From: JAGOTP01 sp964567995
Lineage (GTDB): Bacteria > Patescibacteriota > Patescibacteriia > 2-12-FULL-60-25
Direction: 5' to 3'
DNA: 64,000 nucleotides
NCBI GenBank assembly: GCA_964567995.1
Contig: CAZMOB010000006.1
Span: forward strand, 1-64,000
Positions within the stretch are counted from its first letter, which is position 1. Every line of letters begins with the position of its first letter. The notes under the pieces are model-generated. The model had not been told where the DNA came from, made no database searches, and saw only the letters and a list, made by a program, of their open reading frames with translations. This document shows, one piece after another, positions 16,843 to 24,967 of this stretch. Made by a program: the position numbers and the translations under genes.

Positions 16843-17352
16843 TTAGACTTTGTCCGCCTCGGCTGGAGCTTCGGCCTTCTTTTCGCCGTCTGTCGCAGCC
16901 ACTTCTCCGTCCTTGGACTTGTCGTCCTTGGCTTCGCCTTCTTTATCTTTCTCTCCTTCTTTGACCTCTTCCTTGGCTTCGGCCTTTTCACGGCGGCGCG
17001 CGCGCTCTTCTTCGACGTTGATTTCAGCGAACTGAACGAGTTCGAACTTCTGATCTTCGACGGATGTCTCAGACGAGGTGATCATGTGGCGCAAGATGTC
17101 GTTCGAGATGCGCAGGTTCTCTTCGATTTTGGCGACGGAAGCTTGCTCAGCCGTGAAAACGACAGCAACATAGTAGCCGTAGCGCTGCTTTTTGATTTGG
17201 TAGGCCAAGTGGAGCTTGCCGAGACGCTTGGTGAGCTCAACGGTCGCACCGTACTTGGTAATGAGGTTCGAGATTTTGGTCTCGACATCGCCGACTTCGG
17301 TTTCAACAACCGTCGCTGGAATGATGTAAAGCAACTCGTAGCGAGCAGCCAT
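16843..17352 (-). CDS. rpsF: 30S ribosomal protein bS6
   Basis: 169 aa. The ferredoxin-like S6 core (residues 1-~105: YELLYIIPA, ITKYGATVELTKRLGKLHLAY, YGYYVAVVF) is followed by a ~55-residue low-complexity tail of Lys/Glu/Ala, much longer than in E. coli. The tail could be disordered and surface exposed. First gene of the rpsF-ssb-rpsR operon. Confidence 0.96.
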   Translation of the reverse strand: MAARYELLYIIPATVVETEVGDVETKISNLITKYGATVELTKRLGKLHLAYQIKKQRYGYYVAVVFTAEQASVAKIEENLRISNDILRHMITSSETSVEDQKFELVQFAEINVEEERARRREKAEAKEEVKEGEKDKEGEAKDDKSKDGEVAATDGEKKAEAPAEADKV

Positions 17353-17381
17353 ACTCTTGGTAACACGTCCCTTATTCAGGG

Positions 17382-17407
17382 ATTTTAGCGCTTAAATAGG
17401 CTAAAAT
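17382..17407 (-). promoter_or_regulatory. Hairpin in the rpsF leader (possible S6:S18 control element)
   Basis: ATTTTAGC/GCTAAAAT, 8 perfect bp around a 10-nt loop, in the ~85-nt leader, followed by a small TCCCT/AGGGA hairpin and preceded by CCGGCC. Many bacteria regulate this operon by S6-S18 binding to a leader motif; assignment here is by position only. Confidence 0.4.
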
Positions 17408-17439
17408 TGGCCGGTTACAGTTAAGAATGAAGTGCCGCT

Positions 17440-17468
17440 AGACTAGAGAATTTGAGGGGATTTGTCAA
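17440..17468 (-). promoter_or_regulatory. Promoter of the rpsF-ssb-rpsR operon
   Basis: Minus-strand TTGACA (17463-17468), 17-nt spacer, TAGTCT (17440-17445). Confidence 0.75.
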
Positions 17469-17478
17469 TGCAATGAAC

Positions 17479-18666
17479 CTATAGATAGGCTTCGAGAGGT
17501 GCCGCTCCAAGTACATAGCCGGTGGGGTAAGCCCTGACTCGTAACTCAGCGAGATGATCAATCTTCGCCTGTAAATTGTCATCAGACGGGATGACCCCCC
17601 CATCCATTGAACGCCATCTGGCACGCTCTCGCTCAATTCGGAGCGCTTGATGCCGAATGTGGTATTCAACCTGCAGCTCATTGACCTGATCAGGCTTCTC
17701 GCCTCGTGAAGGGTACAATGACGCCAACCGCCGAGTCGCCTGTTTAAGATGAATGAAAGTAGGATCATCGGGCTTGAGTGTTCCAATACACTCTTTTATG
17801 GCTACCTCGTGAGCAAAACTTTCCACAGAATGCTGTTCTCGAACACGCACCTCATCCAGCTGAACCTCAATAAAATGGACCAATGAACGAATCGTCAAAA
17901 GCGCTTTATGAGCTTCAACCGGCTCCTGGCTTTTGTTTACTGACAGCGACAACAAACTTATCAGTTCCTTTACGACTCTCCTATGCAATGTGATCGCCTC
18001 GTCAAGCGTCCATTTGGTCTTTCTTGACTCCATATAAACGGTCATTTCTGTTGCGAGCTGATGGAGCCGGCTTATGGCAGATTGGCGCTGAAGTTGATCT
18101 ACGTCAGACGCGCGTTCACCTGAAGGTTTTTTTCGCGTCACGCCCGGCTCTGCTCGTACCACTCCGAGCCTATGACTGGCCTCACCATAAGGAAGCTCTA
18201 ATTCACGCAGCTTTTTCTGCACCTGATCATATTCAGCAACTAAGGAAGCGAATGACTGCTTACCATACGTACCCCACGTCTGGCCCGACTCCCTTAAATA
18301 CGTGATCTTTTGCGGATATCTCTTGTACTGGTCCCAGTCGCTCTCCTTTATTTGAAAAAATCTGAGACGCGCCTCAATGGCGACGCGTAAGATCGCCAAT
18401 CGACTGTGATAGGCTTCATACCGCTCTTGCACAAACAAGTGCCTTTCCCGCTTACCATCGCCTACATCTTTAGACATCGTATCCGTTTCTTGGATATTAC
18501 GATGCACTTCCCGCAAACGCGCCTCATCTTCACGTCTACGCGTAATCTGTTCTCGAGATACATTTGGAACCTCCGGATCAGATAGAAATTGATCCTCCGG
18601 TTCGGAGCCTGATACTCGCTCAGGTAGCGGATGTTCGACGGTAGAAGGTACACGCGCGGTCGGCAT
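17479..18666 (-). CDS. Unknown 395-aa charged coiled-coil protein
   Basis: No signal peptide or membrane helix. The sequence is almost wholly charged/helical (runs of R, E, K, Q), with Pro/Ser-rich N-terminal 40 residues. I see no catalytic motif. It ends with LEAYL. Reading direction is supported by the empty opposite strand and by its own GC-neutral composition. It could be a scaffold or cell-envelope-associated protein; function unknown. Confidence 0.6.
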   Translation of the reverse strand: MPTARVPSTVEHPLPERVSGSEPEDQFLSDPEVPNVSREQITRRREDEARLREVHRNIQETDTMSKDVGDGKRERHLFVQERYEAYHSRLAILRVAIEARLRFFQIKESDWDQYKRYPQKITYLRESGQTWGTYGKQSFASLVAEYDQVQKKLRELELPYGEASHRLGVVRAEPGVTRKKPSGERASDVDQLQRQSAISRLHQLATEMTVYMESRKTKWTLDEAITLHRRVVKELISLLSLSVNKSQEPVEAHKALLTIRSLVHFIEVQLDEVRVREQHSVESFAHEVAIKECIGTLKPDDPTFIHLKQATRRLASLYPSRGEKPDQVNELQVEYHIRHQALRIERERARWRSMDGGVIPSDDNLQAKIDHLAELRVRAYPTGYVLGAAPLEAYL

Positions 18667-18704
18667 AACTGGAGGGAGTATACCGCGCTTGGCTGCACTA
18701 GGCT

Positions 18705-19862
18705 ATGATCAGCAGCATGTCTACCTTTCTTGTATTCGGAACCAATCCAGCGCTCTCGCTGGCTGAGGCACAGGCTGTCTATCCAGAGGCCGGATTTCGG
18801 ACGATCGGGAGTTCGGCTGTCGGCACAACGTCTGACCCGACAAGCGTCGTCGAACGGCTAGGTGGAACCGTCAAAGCGGGTCGCATTCTGTTAGAACTCA
18901 CTCCGAACCAAGATCTGATCGAGGGAATCGTTGAGTTAATTCGAACGCATCCTCGAGCTCGTAAAATCGTGTTCTCACTGACGGTCTTCGGCAAAAACAG
19001 CAAACTGAGCTCCAAACTCCCGATCGAACTCAAACGGAAACTCCAAGAAGAAGGCACGCCCGCTCGTTGGTTTGCGGATGCAGATGGGCAGGTGACTCCC
19101 GCAGCCGTGAAAAAAGCGGGTTTGATCGACGAAGGCTACGATATTTGTCTGTTCGCGAATGAATCTTCGATTTCGATCGGCTTCACCGAAGCCGTTCAAG
19201 ATCCAGATGCCTGGACGCTCCGCGATATGGGTCGCCCGTTTCGTGATGCCGAAAACGGCATGTTGCCACCTAAGCTGGCTCGCGTATTGGTGAATTTGGC
19301 TGGAGCCGATACCGGACGCCATCTGCTCGATCCTTTCTGCGGCAGCGGTACAATCCCGATGGAAGCAGCCCTCATGGGTTACCGGCGCATCACGGGCTCG
19401 GACAACGATCCGCAGCAAGTGAAAGATACGGAGGGGAATATGCGTTGGCTGGCGGATCGTGGACTCATTCCGTACGAAGGGCTGAAGGATCTGCGTTTTG
19501 TTGTCTCAGCCGCCGCGTTTGCCCATACACGCGTGTCTGCACCGGTAGAAGTGATTGTGACGGAAGGTTATCTCGGAACGCCACTTAGAGGGAATGAACC
19601 ACGAGCGTGGCTAGAGGAAGAAGCGCAAGGGATCGAGAAGATTTGGAAGGAGTCACTACCTACCTTTGCCCGTCTCCAACCTTCTGGAGGAATCTTAGTT
19701 GGTATCTGGCCCGAGTTAACCTCAGCTTATGCACAGGTCCAAGTTGATGCGATGGAAGCCGCTAAACAGACGGGCTATGAATTCATTGGACCTGAAAATC
19801 TCGTGTATTCACGGCCAGAACAGTACGTCCGGCGAAAAATTGTTGTACTACGAAAGAAATAA
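18705..19862 (+). CDS. TRM11/RlmKL-like RNA methyltransferase
   Basis: 385 aa (381 from the second ATG, 18717, which may be the real start). The C-terminal half is a UPF0020-type methyltransferase: LLDPFCGSGTIPMEAALMG (motif I; residues ~207-225), GSDNDPQQV (motif II) and TEGYLGTPL at the place of the N/DPPY motif IV, with Pro replaced. The N-terminal ~150 residues fit the THUMP/NFLD part of the Trm11 group, which makes N2-methylguanosine in tRNA. Substrate position is unknown. A TATGAT lies at the very start of the gene, so the leader may be minimal. Confidence 0.8.
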   Translation: MISSMSTFLVFGTNPALSLAEAQAVYPEAGFRTIGSSAVGTTSDPTSVVERLGGTVKAGRILLELTPNQDLIEGIVELIRTHPRARKIVFSLTVFGKNSKLSSKLPIELKRKLQEEGTPARWFADADGQVTPAAVKKAGLIDEGYDICLFANESSISIGFTEAVQDPDAWTLRDMGRPFRDAENGMLPPKLARVLVNLAGADTGRHLLDPFCGSGTIPMEAALMGYRRITGSDNDPQQVKDTEGNMRWLADRGLIPYEGLKDLRFVVSAAAFAHTRVSAPVEVIVTEGYLGTPLRGNEPRAWLEEEAQGIEKIWKESLPTFARLQPSGGILVGIWPELTSAYAQVQVDAMEAAKQTGYEFIGPENLVYSRPEQYVRRKIVVLRKK

Positions 19863-19901
19863 AACATTGGTAGAAGACCAAAACTGATAGAATGAGACTA
19901 T

Positions 19902-20774
19902 ATGCAAGGATCCATGGACAGGCCCCTTACTGGCTTTTCAGGCGACCCGAGGAGAAAACATCCGATTGCCGATGAAGGCGAACAAACGGGCGTCAGAAAA
20001 CGTAAAGATGTTATTCCCGATCCAGCAAAACTCGAAGCTCTCGTTGGAAACGTATTACCCGGTCTCCGAGAAACAGAGCAAGAGGGCCGGGCTCATCTCC
20101 CAGAAGGAATGTCCGTAGAACAAGCTGGTGGGGCCTTATTGCAAGCGATGGGAGATCGAAGCAACCTATCAACGCTACGCATTCCTCGCGGAGTAGATCG
20201 TAATGCCGAGGCAAAAGCGCTTGCTCAAGCTCATGCAGCAGAAGTAGAGCGTCTCAGAGAAGAAAGACTGGCTTTTTTAGAGGCAGCTGAAGGTGCGGCG
20301 CAATTACTTGAAGAAGTTGGAGCCAAGCTTGCTCGTATGCAAGCGCAGAAGGTCACCCCCCAAACTTGGAACGCTCACCAAAGAGCGCTTCTCGAAGCTC
20401 AGCAAGAAGCAGATTTAGCCGGGGCTACGCTTAACGAAGCGATACGGACAGCACAACAGAAGGCGCATGAAGCCAGCCTCGACCACGAAAGACTCCATCA
20501 GCTGAGAGCTGACAATGTAGCCACTGATGAGCTAGTTACGGTGTTTAATGCGAAGAAGCTGGATGAACGTCCGATTCCCCAGGAAGATCAAGTAGCACTC
20601 ACTAAGTTGCGTCTAGAGATCGCCGGGGTACAAACCGTGTCCGCGCATGAGAGAGCAGGAATGCATGAAGGCACCCCACTTACACCCGCTCAGCGAGAAG
20701 AACTTGCGGCTGGGAAACTGAGACGAGAAGAGGAACGACGAAAAAAGAAGGCAAACACCGCATCTGAAGCCTAG
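19902..20774 (+). CDS. Unknown 290-aa alanine/glutamate-rich coiled-coil protein
   Basis: Starts MQGSMDRPLTG; the second Met (19914) is also possible. The centre (residues ~100-230) is a long helix rich in Ala, Glu, Gln and Leu with coiled-coil spacing, and the C-terminus is a basic KLRREEERRKKK segment. No signal peptide, no domain recognised. Followed at once by a strong terminator, so monocistronic. Confidence 0.6.
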   Translation: MQGSMDRPLTGFSGDPRRKHPIADEGEQTGVRKRKDVIPDPAKLEALVGNVLPGLRETEQEGRAHLPEGMSVEQAGGALLQAMGDRSNLSTLRIPRGVDRNAEAKALAQAHAAEVERLREERLAFLEAAEGAAQLLEEVGAKLARMQAQKVTPQTWNAHQRALLEAQQEADLAGATLNEAIRTAQQKAHEASLDHERLHQLRADNVATDELVTVFNAKKLDERPIPQEDQVALTKLRLEIAGVQTVSAHERAGMHEGTPLTPAQREELAAGKLRREEERRKKKANTASEA

Positions 20775-20780
20775 AAAAAG

Positions 20781-20816
20781 AAAATAACAGAGAGCCCCTT
20801 GGCTCTCTGTTATTTT
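20781..20816. terminator. Bidirectional terminator between the coiled-coil gene and the Fe-S operon
   Basis: AAAATAACAGAGAGCC-CCTT-GGCTCTCTGTTATTTT, perfect 16-bp stem, symmetric A/T ends. Confidence 0.95.
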
Positions 20817-20821
20817 CTACA

Positions 20822-21172
20822 TTACGGATAAATCTGTTTCCCGTCTTCATCGTAGACAAAAATTGCTTGAACGGGACATGATTGCGCCGCGAGCAAAATC
20901 GTCTCTGCGTCAGCACCATTCTGGTCAACGATATAGGCCTTGTTTTCTTCGTCCAGCTGAAACACTCCCGGCGCAACCGTGACACAGGGCGCCGCACCAA
21001 TACAAATATCACGATCGACTTCGACTTTGGAGATCTTCAAGACCTTCTTAGTAGGAGCAGGAACACCAGTCGTCGGAAGAGCGGACTGAGCAGGAGTTGC
21101 CGATAAAGACGAATGTGCTGGCGCGGAGGGCAAAGCTGAACCTGGAAGTGGCTGCGTGTGGTTGGAATCCAT
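20822..21172 (-). CDS. Ferredoxin, probably [3Fe-4S] type
   Basis: 116 aa from the ATG at 21172. The N-terminal ~45 residues are a Pro/Ala/Ser-rich tail; the ferredoxin fold follows (ISKVEVDRD, then CIGAAPCVTVAPGVF, and SCPVQAIFV). The cluster motif is C-x2-A-x2-C...CP: the second cysteine of the usual C-x2-C-x2-C is alanine, which in P450-type ferredoxins gives a [3Fe-4S] cluster. Last gene of the iscR-iscS-iscU-nfu operon, so it may serve Fe-S biogenesis or deliver electrons. The start is chosen where overlap with nfu ends (4-bp gap). Confidence 0.85.
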   Translation of the reverse strand: MDSNHTQPLPGSALPSAPAHSSLSATPAQSALPTTGVPAPTKKVLKISKVEVDRDICIGAAPCVTVAPGVFQLDEENKAYIVDQNGADAETILLAAQSCPVQAIFVYDEDGKQIYP

Positions 21173-21176
21173 AGAG

Positions 21177-21419
21177 CTAGACGGTCGTAAAGGTAACTGA
21201 TTGGATACTCGGCGCTTTTTCTCGGACCAATCCCTCAATTCCCTCTTTGTAAGAATCGACGCAAGCACAGTCGCTACAAAAACCTTTCAATTCGATCGCG
21301 CACTCGTTGTCGGTCGCCGACACAACCCGCACCGCCCGGCCAGCCGCGGCCAACATAGGTACTAAGTCTTTCAATGAATCTTCAATTGTAGTTTGGATGA
21401 TCTGGTTATTTGGCTCCAT
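21177..21419 (-). CDS. nfu: NifU C-terminal-domain (Nfu) Fe-S scaffold
   Basis: 80 aa: a stand-alone Nfu domain with the cluster cysteines GFCSDCACVDSYKEGIEGLV (C-x2-C, as in Nfu proteins) and the usual helix LKDLVPMLAAAGRAV. It receives Fe-S clusters from IscU and passes them to targets. Its ATG (21419) lies inside the 3' end of iscU (14-bp overlap), implying coupling. Confidence 0.85.
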   Translation of the reverse strand: MEPNNQIIQTTIEDSLKDLVPMLAAAGRAVRVVSATDNECAIELKGFCSDCACVDSYKEGIEGLVREKAPSIQSVTFTTV

Positions 21420-22116
21420 AGTATTTTTCCATATAGAAACGAAGAAGCTGCTCGGCTTCCGGGATACACGATGGATCACCCGTACCGATCTTCGTTTTCG
21501 CCTGCAGCTTATCAAACGTATCCGCCCCTTCCAAGACCGCTTCTTCGATGTCCTTGTCCGTGATCTTGAGCACCTTGTCGATAATGCGACCCTCTTCCAC
21601 CTGAATGCGGCTGTGCTGACCGGATTTGCGGAAATAATCGTTGATGGCGCTACGCAGAGCTTTATCACCTAAGACCGAACAATGAATCTTGCGGGCTGGC
21701 AAGCCGCCTAAGCGTTGCATGATGTCTTGTGGACGCAGAGCGAGCGCTTCTTCAACGGTCAGCCCTCCATTTTCCGTCACCATGACGGACAGCATCGACG
21801 TCGACGCGATCGCCGAACCGCAGCCAAAGGTTTTCCACTTCAGATCCGTGATTCGTTCAACCCCCTGCGGATCTTTACTGATCCGCAACCAAATCTTCAT
21901 CGAGTCACCGCAGGCCGGTGAACCAACGAGGCCAAGATAGGCGTCCGCATACGGTGTTTCATCTTCCAAGAAATTTTGCGGATGAAAAAAATGACTCTTC
22001 ACCTCATCGGTATAGAACCAGCCTTTGTCTTTCGTTGTCGCGACCACATCGCCTTTGCGGGCGTCATCTGTAGGAGCGGCGATGGGGGTTGAGTGTATTT
22101 GTGAGTCGTTATTCAT
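21406..22116 (-). CDS. iscU: IscU/NifU-type Fe-S cluster scaffold with degenerate BFD-like tail
   Basis: 236 aa. Central IscU fold: NP-type lead YADAYLGLVGSPACGDSMK (Cys1), KWKTFGCGSAIASTSML (Cys2) and KIHCSVLGDKALRSAI (Cys3), the three cluster ligands. N-terminal ~45 residues are extra. The C-terminal ~55 residues (KITDKDIEEAVLEGADTFD, then TGDPSCIPEAEQLL) look like the Fer2_BFD domain of NifU, but only one cysteine remains, so no [2Fe-2S] cluster is expected there. Coupled with iscS upstream and nfu downstream. Confidence 0.9.
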   Translation of the reverse strand: MNNDSQIHSTPIAAPTDDARKGDVVATTKDKGWFYTDEVKSHFFHPQNFLEDETPYADAYLGLVGSPACGDSMKIWLRISKDPQGVERITDLKWKTFGCGSAIASTSMLSVMVTENGGLTVEEALALRPQDIMQRLGGLPARKIHCSVLGDKALRSAINDYFRKSGQHSRIQVEEGRIIDKVLKITDKDIEEAVLEGADTFDKLQAKTKIGTGDPSCIPEAEQLLRFYMEKYYGAK

Positions 22117-22148
22117 AGATTCGTGGTCGTTCGGAAGAAGGAAGTTCC

Positions 22149-23375
22149 TTAATTAAAATACTTCATATCAAGATTCACAGGACTCATCTTCCGCAAACGC
22201 TCGACGACGCCAGGCATGACTGCGATAACTCGGTCAACATCCGATTCACTTGTGCTGTGGCCAAGGGTGAAACGGATCGAGCCGTGAGCGGCTTCGTAGG
22301 ATAAACCGGTCGCAAGAATCACGTGGGATGGATCAAGGGACGTAGAGGCACAAGCCGATCCAGTCGATGCCATGATACTTTCTGCATCAAGATAGAGAAC
22401 CGCCGCTTCGCCTTCGATATCAAGGAATGAGACATTGACACTGTTTGGCAAACGCTCGGTCGGGTGGCCGTTCAAACGGGCCTTCGGAATCTTGAGTAAA
22501 CCTTCCACCAATCGATCGCGGAGAACTGTGAGACGGGCAGATTCCACTTCCCGTTCGGCTTGAGCTAACTCGAACGCTTTCGCCAATCCGATAATGGCCG
22601 GAACATTTTCCGTACCAGAGCGAATATTCCGTTCCTGTCCCCCGCCACGAACCAGCGGCTCAACCTTCACGCCACGCCGCACGTACAACAAGCCAATCCC
22701 TTTTGGTCCGTACATTTTGGAACCATTCAGCGTCAGTAGGTCTGTATGGAGCAGTTCCACGTTCAAATCCAAATACTCCGCTGCCTGGCAGGCATCCGAG
22801 TGGAAATACGGATAGGGTGTCGTGTGCGTTTTGCGCCAGACGAGCAAGGCTCGACCAATGTCGGCGATTGGTTGAATGGTTCCGATTTCATTGTTGGCCA
22901 ACATAATGCTCACGAGAACCGTTCGCTCGTTCAATGCTGCTTCGACATCTGTAACTGACACTTGCCCTTCACGATTGACTGGTACGATCGTAAGTTCAAT
23001 GTCGCCGATTTTCTGCGCATGCAACAGAGGCTCTAAAACGGCATGGTGCTCAATCGAGCTCGTAATGACATGCGGTTTTACGTCTGGTCCGTATTTTGCG
23101 ACCAATGCTTTTTTGGCTGCCCGAGGAACACCGATCACCGCCAAGTTATCTGATTCTGTTCCACCGGACGTAAACAAAATCTCTTCTTCATGACCGTGGA
23201 GCAAACTGGCAATCGTTTTGCGCGCCTGACTCACCGCTTTCTTGGCTTCCAGTCCGACGGAATGGAACGATGAAGGGTTGCCGTAGGTCTCGCTGAAATA
23301 TGGCAGCATCACTTCAAGCACCCGCGGATCAAGCGGGGTTGTAGAAGCGTTATCAAGATAAATCACGTGAGACAT
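22149..23375 (-). CDS. iscS: Cysteine desulfurase IscS/NifS
   Basis: 408 aa, PLP-dependent enzyme releasing sulfur from cysteine for Fe-S clusters. N-terminal YLDNASTTPLD, ETYGNPSSFHSVG, catalytic lysine region LNGSKMYGPKGIGLLYV, and the mobile catalytic loop GSACASTSLDPSHV (Cys ~330). Followed by iscU 32 bp later; preceded by iscR (6-bp gap). Identification firm. Confidence 0.97.
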   Translation of the reverse strand: MSHVIYLDNASTTPLDPRVLEVMLPYFSETYGNPSSFHSVGLEAKKAVSQARKTIASLLHGHEEEILFTSGGTESDNLAVIGVPRAAKKALVAKYGPDVKPHVITSSIEHHAVLEPLLHAQKIGDIELTIVPVNREGQVSVTDVEAALNERTVLVSIMLANNEIGTIQPIADIGRALLVWRKTHTTPYPYFHSDACQAAEYLDLNVELLHTDLLTLNGSKMYGPKGIGLLYVRRGVKVEPLVRGGGQERNIRSGTENVPAIIGLAKAFELAQAEREVESARLTVLRDRLVEGLLKIPKARLNGHPTERLPNSVNVSFLDIEGEAAVLYLDAESIMASTGSACASTSLDPSHVILATGLSYEAAHGSIRFTLGHSTSESDVDRVIAVMPGVVERLRKMSPVNLDMKYFN

Positions 23376-23381
23376 AGAAAG

Positions 23382-23807
23382 TTATACGGATGGTTGCAGA
23401 ATATCGGCGAGGGTCGTTTCACGCACGGTCTCAAGCACGCGACGCTGTAGCACATTCCAGAACGAACGACTGGAACAGGCGCCTTCCGCTGGACAAGTGC
23501 CAGGCGCCTGCTGGCAACCCACTAAGTGAATTGGTCCTTCGAGTGCCGTCAGAATTTCTTCGGCTGTGATCTGACTCGGCGGACGGGTGAGTGTGTAACC
23601 TCCACCCGGCCCAGTCTTTCCTTTGATGAGTTGGGCTTTTTTTAAGGCGCTCGCGATTTCTTCCAAATAGCCATGAGACAGCTGTTTTTCACGAGCAATC
23701 TCAACCAGCGTCAGATGTCGTTTGCCTTCACCATATTCCAATGCCAATTCAGCCATCAGAATGAGACCGGCATGGCTCCGTTCGGAGACGTGAAACAGGG
23801 ACGGCAT
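23382..23807 (-). CDS. iscR: Rrf2-family Fe-S regulator (IscR-like)
   Basis: 141 aa from the ATG at 23807 (an upstream ATG at 23873 would cover the operator and add 22 residues). Winged helix MAELALEYGEGKRHLTLVEIA, LSHGYLEEIASAL, GPGGGYTLTRPPSQIT, then the cluster cysteines GCQQAPGTCPAEGAC (C-x6-C-x5-C), as in IscR. First gene of the Fe-S operon it presumably controls. A perfect palindrome lies on its promoter. Confidence 0.92.
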   Translation of the reverse strand: MPSLFHVSERSHAGLILMAELALEYGEGKRHLTLVEIAREKQLSHGYLEEIASALKKAQLIKGKTGPGGGYTLTRPPSQITAEEILTALEGPIHLVGCQQAPGTCPAEGACSSRSFWNVLQRRVLETVRETTLADILQPSV

Positions 23808-23810
23808 AAT

Positions 23811-23831
23811 TTCCTGGTATGAGACCAGGAA
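23811..23831. promoter_or_regulatory. Perfect palindrome over the iscR start region (candidate IscR operator)
   Basis: TTCCTGGT-atgag-ACCAGGAA, 8-bp perfect arms, just upstream of the iscR ATG. It overlaps the -10 hexamer TATATT (minus strand 23830-23835), with a TTGCCT -35 18 nt upstream. Binding there would block transcription, so autorepression by IscR is the natural reading. The same arms could also form an RNA hairpin around the start. Confidence 0.65.
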
Positions 23832-23899
23832 TATACCTTTAACCGTGCTGAAAAGGCAAGCCGTTTCAACCAATAAACTGTTGCCTTAGAAAACGAATG

Positions 23900-23967
23900 G
23901 CCGGCACCCCCTGATCCTCGTAAGGGGGTGCCGGCTTGGGGTCGCTCCGGAGTTGCCGGGGGCGACC
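23900..23967 (-). terminator. Double GC-rich hairpin after cassette ORF B
   Basis: GCCGGCACCCCCT/AGGGGGTGCCGGC (23900-23935) preceded, in the sense direction, by GGTCGC/GCGACC (23940-23967), starting 5 bases after the stop of the 23973-24569 gene. Confidence 0.75.
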
Positions 23968-23972
23968 GGGTT

Positions 23973-24569
23973 TTAGTTCTTGCCCGCGCGGCGCTGGAGT
24001 TCCAGCAGAGTCGGCTCGGGGGTAGACGCGTGGATAAGCTGTGCTTGCACGACTTCGTTGGAGGGGAAGCCCTGCGCGAGCATGCGGCTCAGCTCGCAGG
24101 TCGGCCGGAGACCGGTGGTCAAGGGACGAACCGTGACCCTGACGTTTCGACCTACACCGTCCACCAGCACTTCGTACCCGTGATCAGAGAGCTCCCCGAT
24201 CCGCAGGACGACCGGACCAGAACCCCGACCGATCCGCCGCTCCAACACCGCATAGAGCACGATGATGAAGGTGGGGATGACCTCGGCCAGTCCGACCGAC
24301 TGCACGTCGTTCGCTGTCTGCTGGAGCCTGATGTAGAACTCCAGTTGATCGTTCGCCGGGCGGCGAGCGAGGTCGTCCGGCCGAAGAGCACCGGGAGCGA
24401 CGCAGAGGCTCACCGACCGGAACGCCCTGTCGACGAGCGCGAGGTCCTGCTTGGTCGGCTTGAAAGCGACCAAAGCACCGTCGTCGTAGACGACAACTGG
24501 ACCGTCCGCCCCACCACTGAACTCCTCCAGGTTCGTGTCCCACGTTCCTGCAAACTTGAATCGCGCCAT
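23973..24569 (-). CDS. GC-rich cassette ORF B, unknown 198-aa protein
   Basis: Begins MARFKFAGTWDTNLEEF behind an AGAGGT Shine-Dalgarno. Cytosolic-looking, mixed alpha/beta (VVVYDDGALVAFK, FIIVLYAVLERR). No family recognised. Composition is clearly GC-richer than iscR and yceI on either side. Ends directly before the hairpins at 23900-23967. A TTGACA at 24682-24687 (minus) lies ~110 bp upstream. The plus-strand ORF 23928-24674 is its shadow. Confidence 0.6.
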   Translation of the reverse strand: MARFKFAGTWDTNLEEFSGGADGPVVVYDDGALVAFKPTKQDLALVDRAFRSVSLCVAPGALRPDDLARRPANDQLEFYIRLQQTANDVQSVGLAEVIPTFIIVLYAVLERRIGRGSGPVVLRIGELSDHGYEVLVDGVGRNVRVTVRPLTTGLRPTCELSRMLAQGFPSNEVVQAQLIHASTPEPTLLELQRRAGKN

Positions 24570-24689
24570 TTCACTACCTCTTCTCCACCACCTTGGTGGC
24601 ACAAACGGACCGTGGCCACAGCTTGCCTCAAAAATAATAAAATGTCTACTTTTAGTATTTACGTCCTTCAATAAAGCTGCTTGTCAAAA

Positions 24690-24960
24690 CGAAAATCACC
24701 CCCGAAAGGGTGACGTTCGCCTCTATGTATCTGTTTGTTGATTGTCATTCCTCCATGCTTGATGGGGAACGTAACGCTATGTGAGCGGCAAGGGCTTACG
24801 GGACGAACGCTGCCGTAAAACCGTGAATGAACGAGCTCTGCATCCGAAGACCGAGCAAGGAACAAAGCACTGAATAACGGGCAGTCTCGTCCGCGTAAGC
24901 CTTGCATCTATTACTACGAGGCAAGCGTGCGATTGGGTGCAATAGCCGCTTACAGCGCCC
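24690..24960 (-). ncRNA. Candidate structured RNA of unknown family
   Basis: No credible ORF fits here. On the minus strand a long-range helix closes ~80 nt: TCGTCC and CGTAAGCC (24887-24892, 24894-24901) pair with GGCTTACG and GGACGA (24793-24806), 14 bp with one bulge, extended by GCGGC/GCCGC further out and CTGCC/GGCAG inside, with a UUCG-capped hairpin (GCTC...GAGC) at the tip. A terminator (24692-24713) ends it, so it is a separate RNA on the minus strand. It has no recognisable SRP, RNase P or tmRNA core. Rod-like folding recalls 6S RNA, but that is only shape. Confidence 0.5.
24692..24713 (-). terminator. Terminator of the candidate RNA
   Basis: TCACCC/GGGTGA stem followed on the minus strand by TTTTCGTTTT. 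Confidence 0.7.
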
Positions 24961-24967
24961 TCACGCC

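Noticed and set aside
23928..24674. 248-aa plus-strand ORF over cassette B
   Set aside because: Rich in Arg/Pro; it runs through both hairpins and lacks a Shine-Dalgarno, unlike the minus-strand reading.
24668..24907. 79-aa minus ORF inside the RNA region
   Set aside because: Composition is not protein-like and it spans paired arms of the hairpins.
24690..24960. tmRNA, SRP RNA or RNase P RNA
   Set aside because: No tRNA-like end, no GGAAG-type SRP core and no P4 core motif seen.
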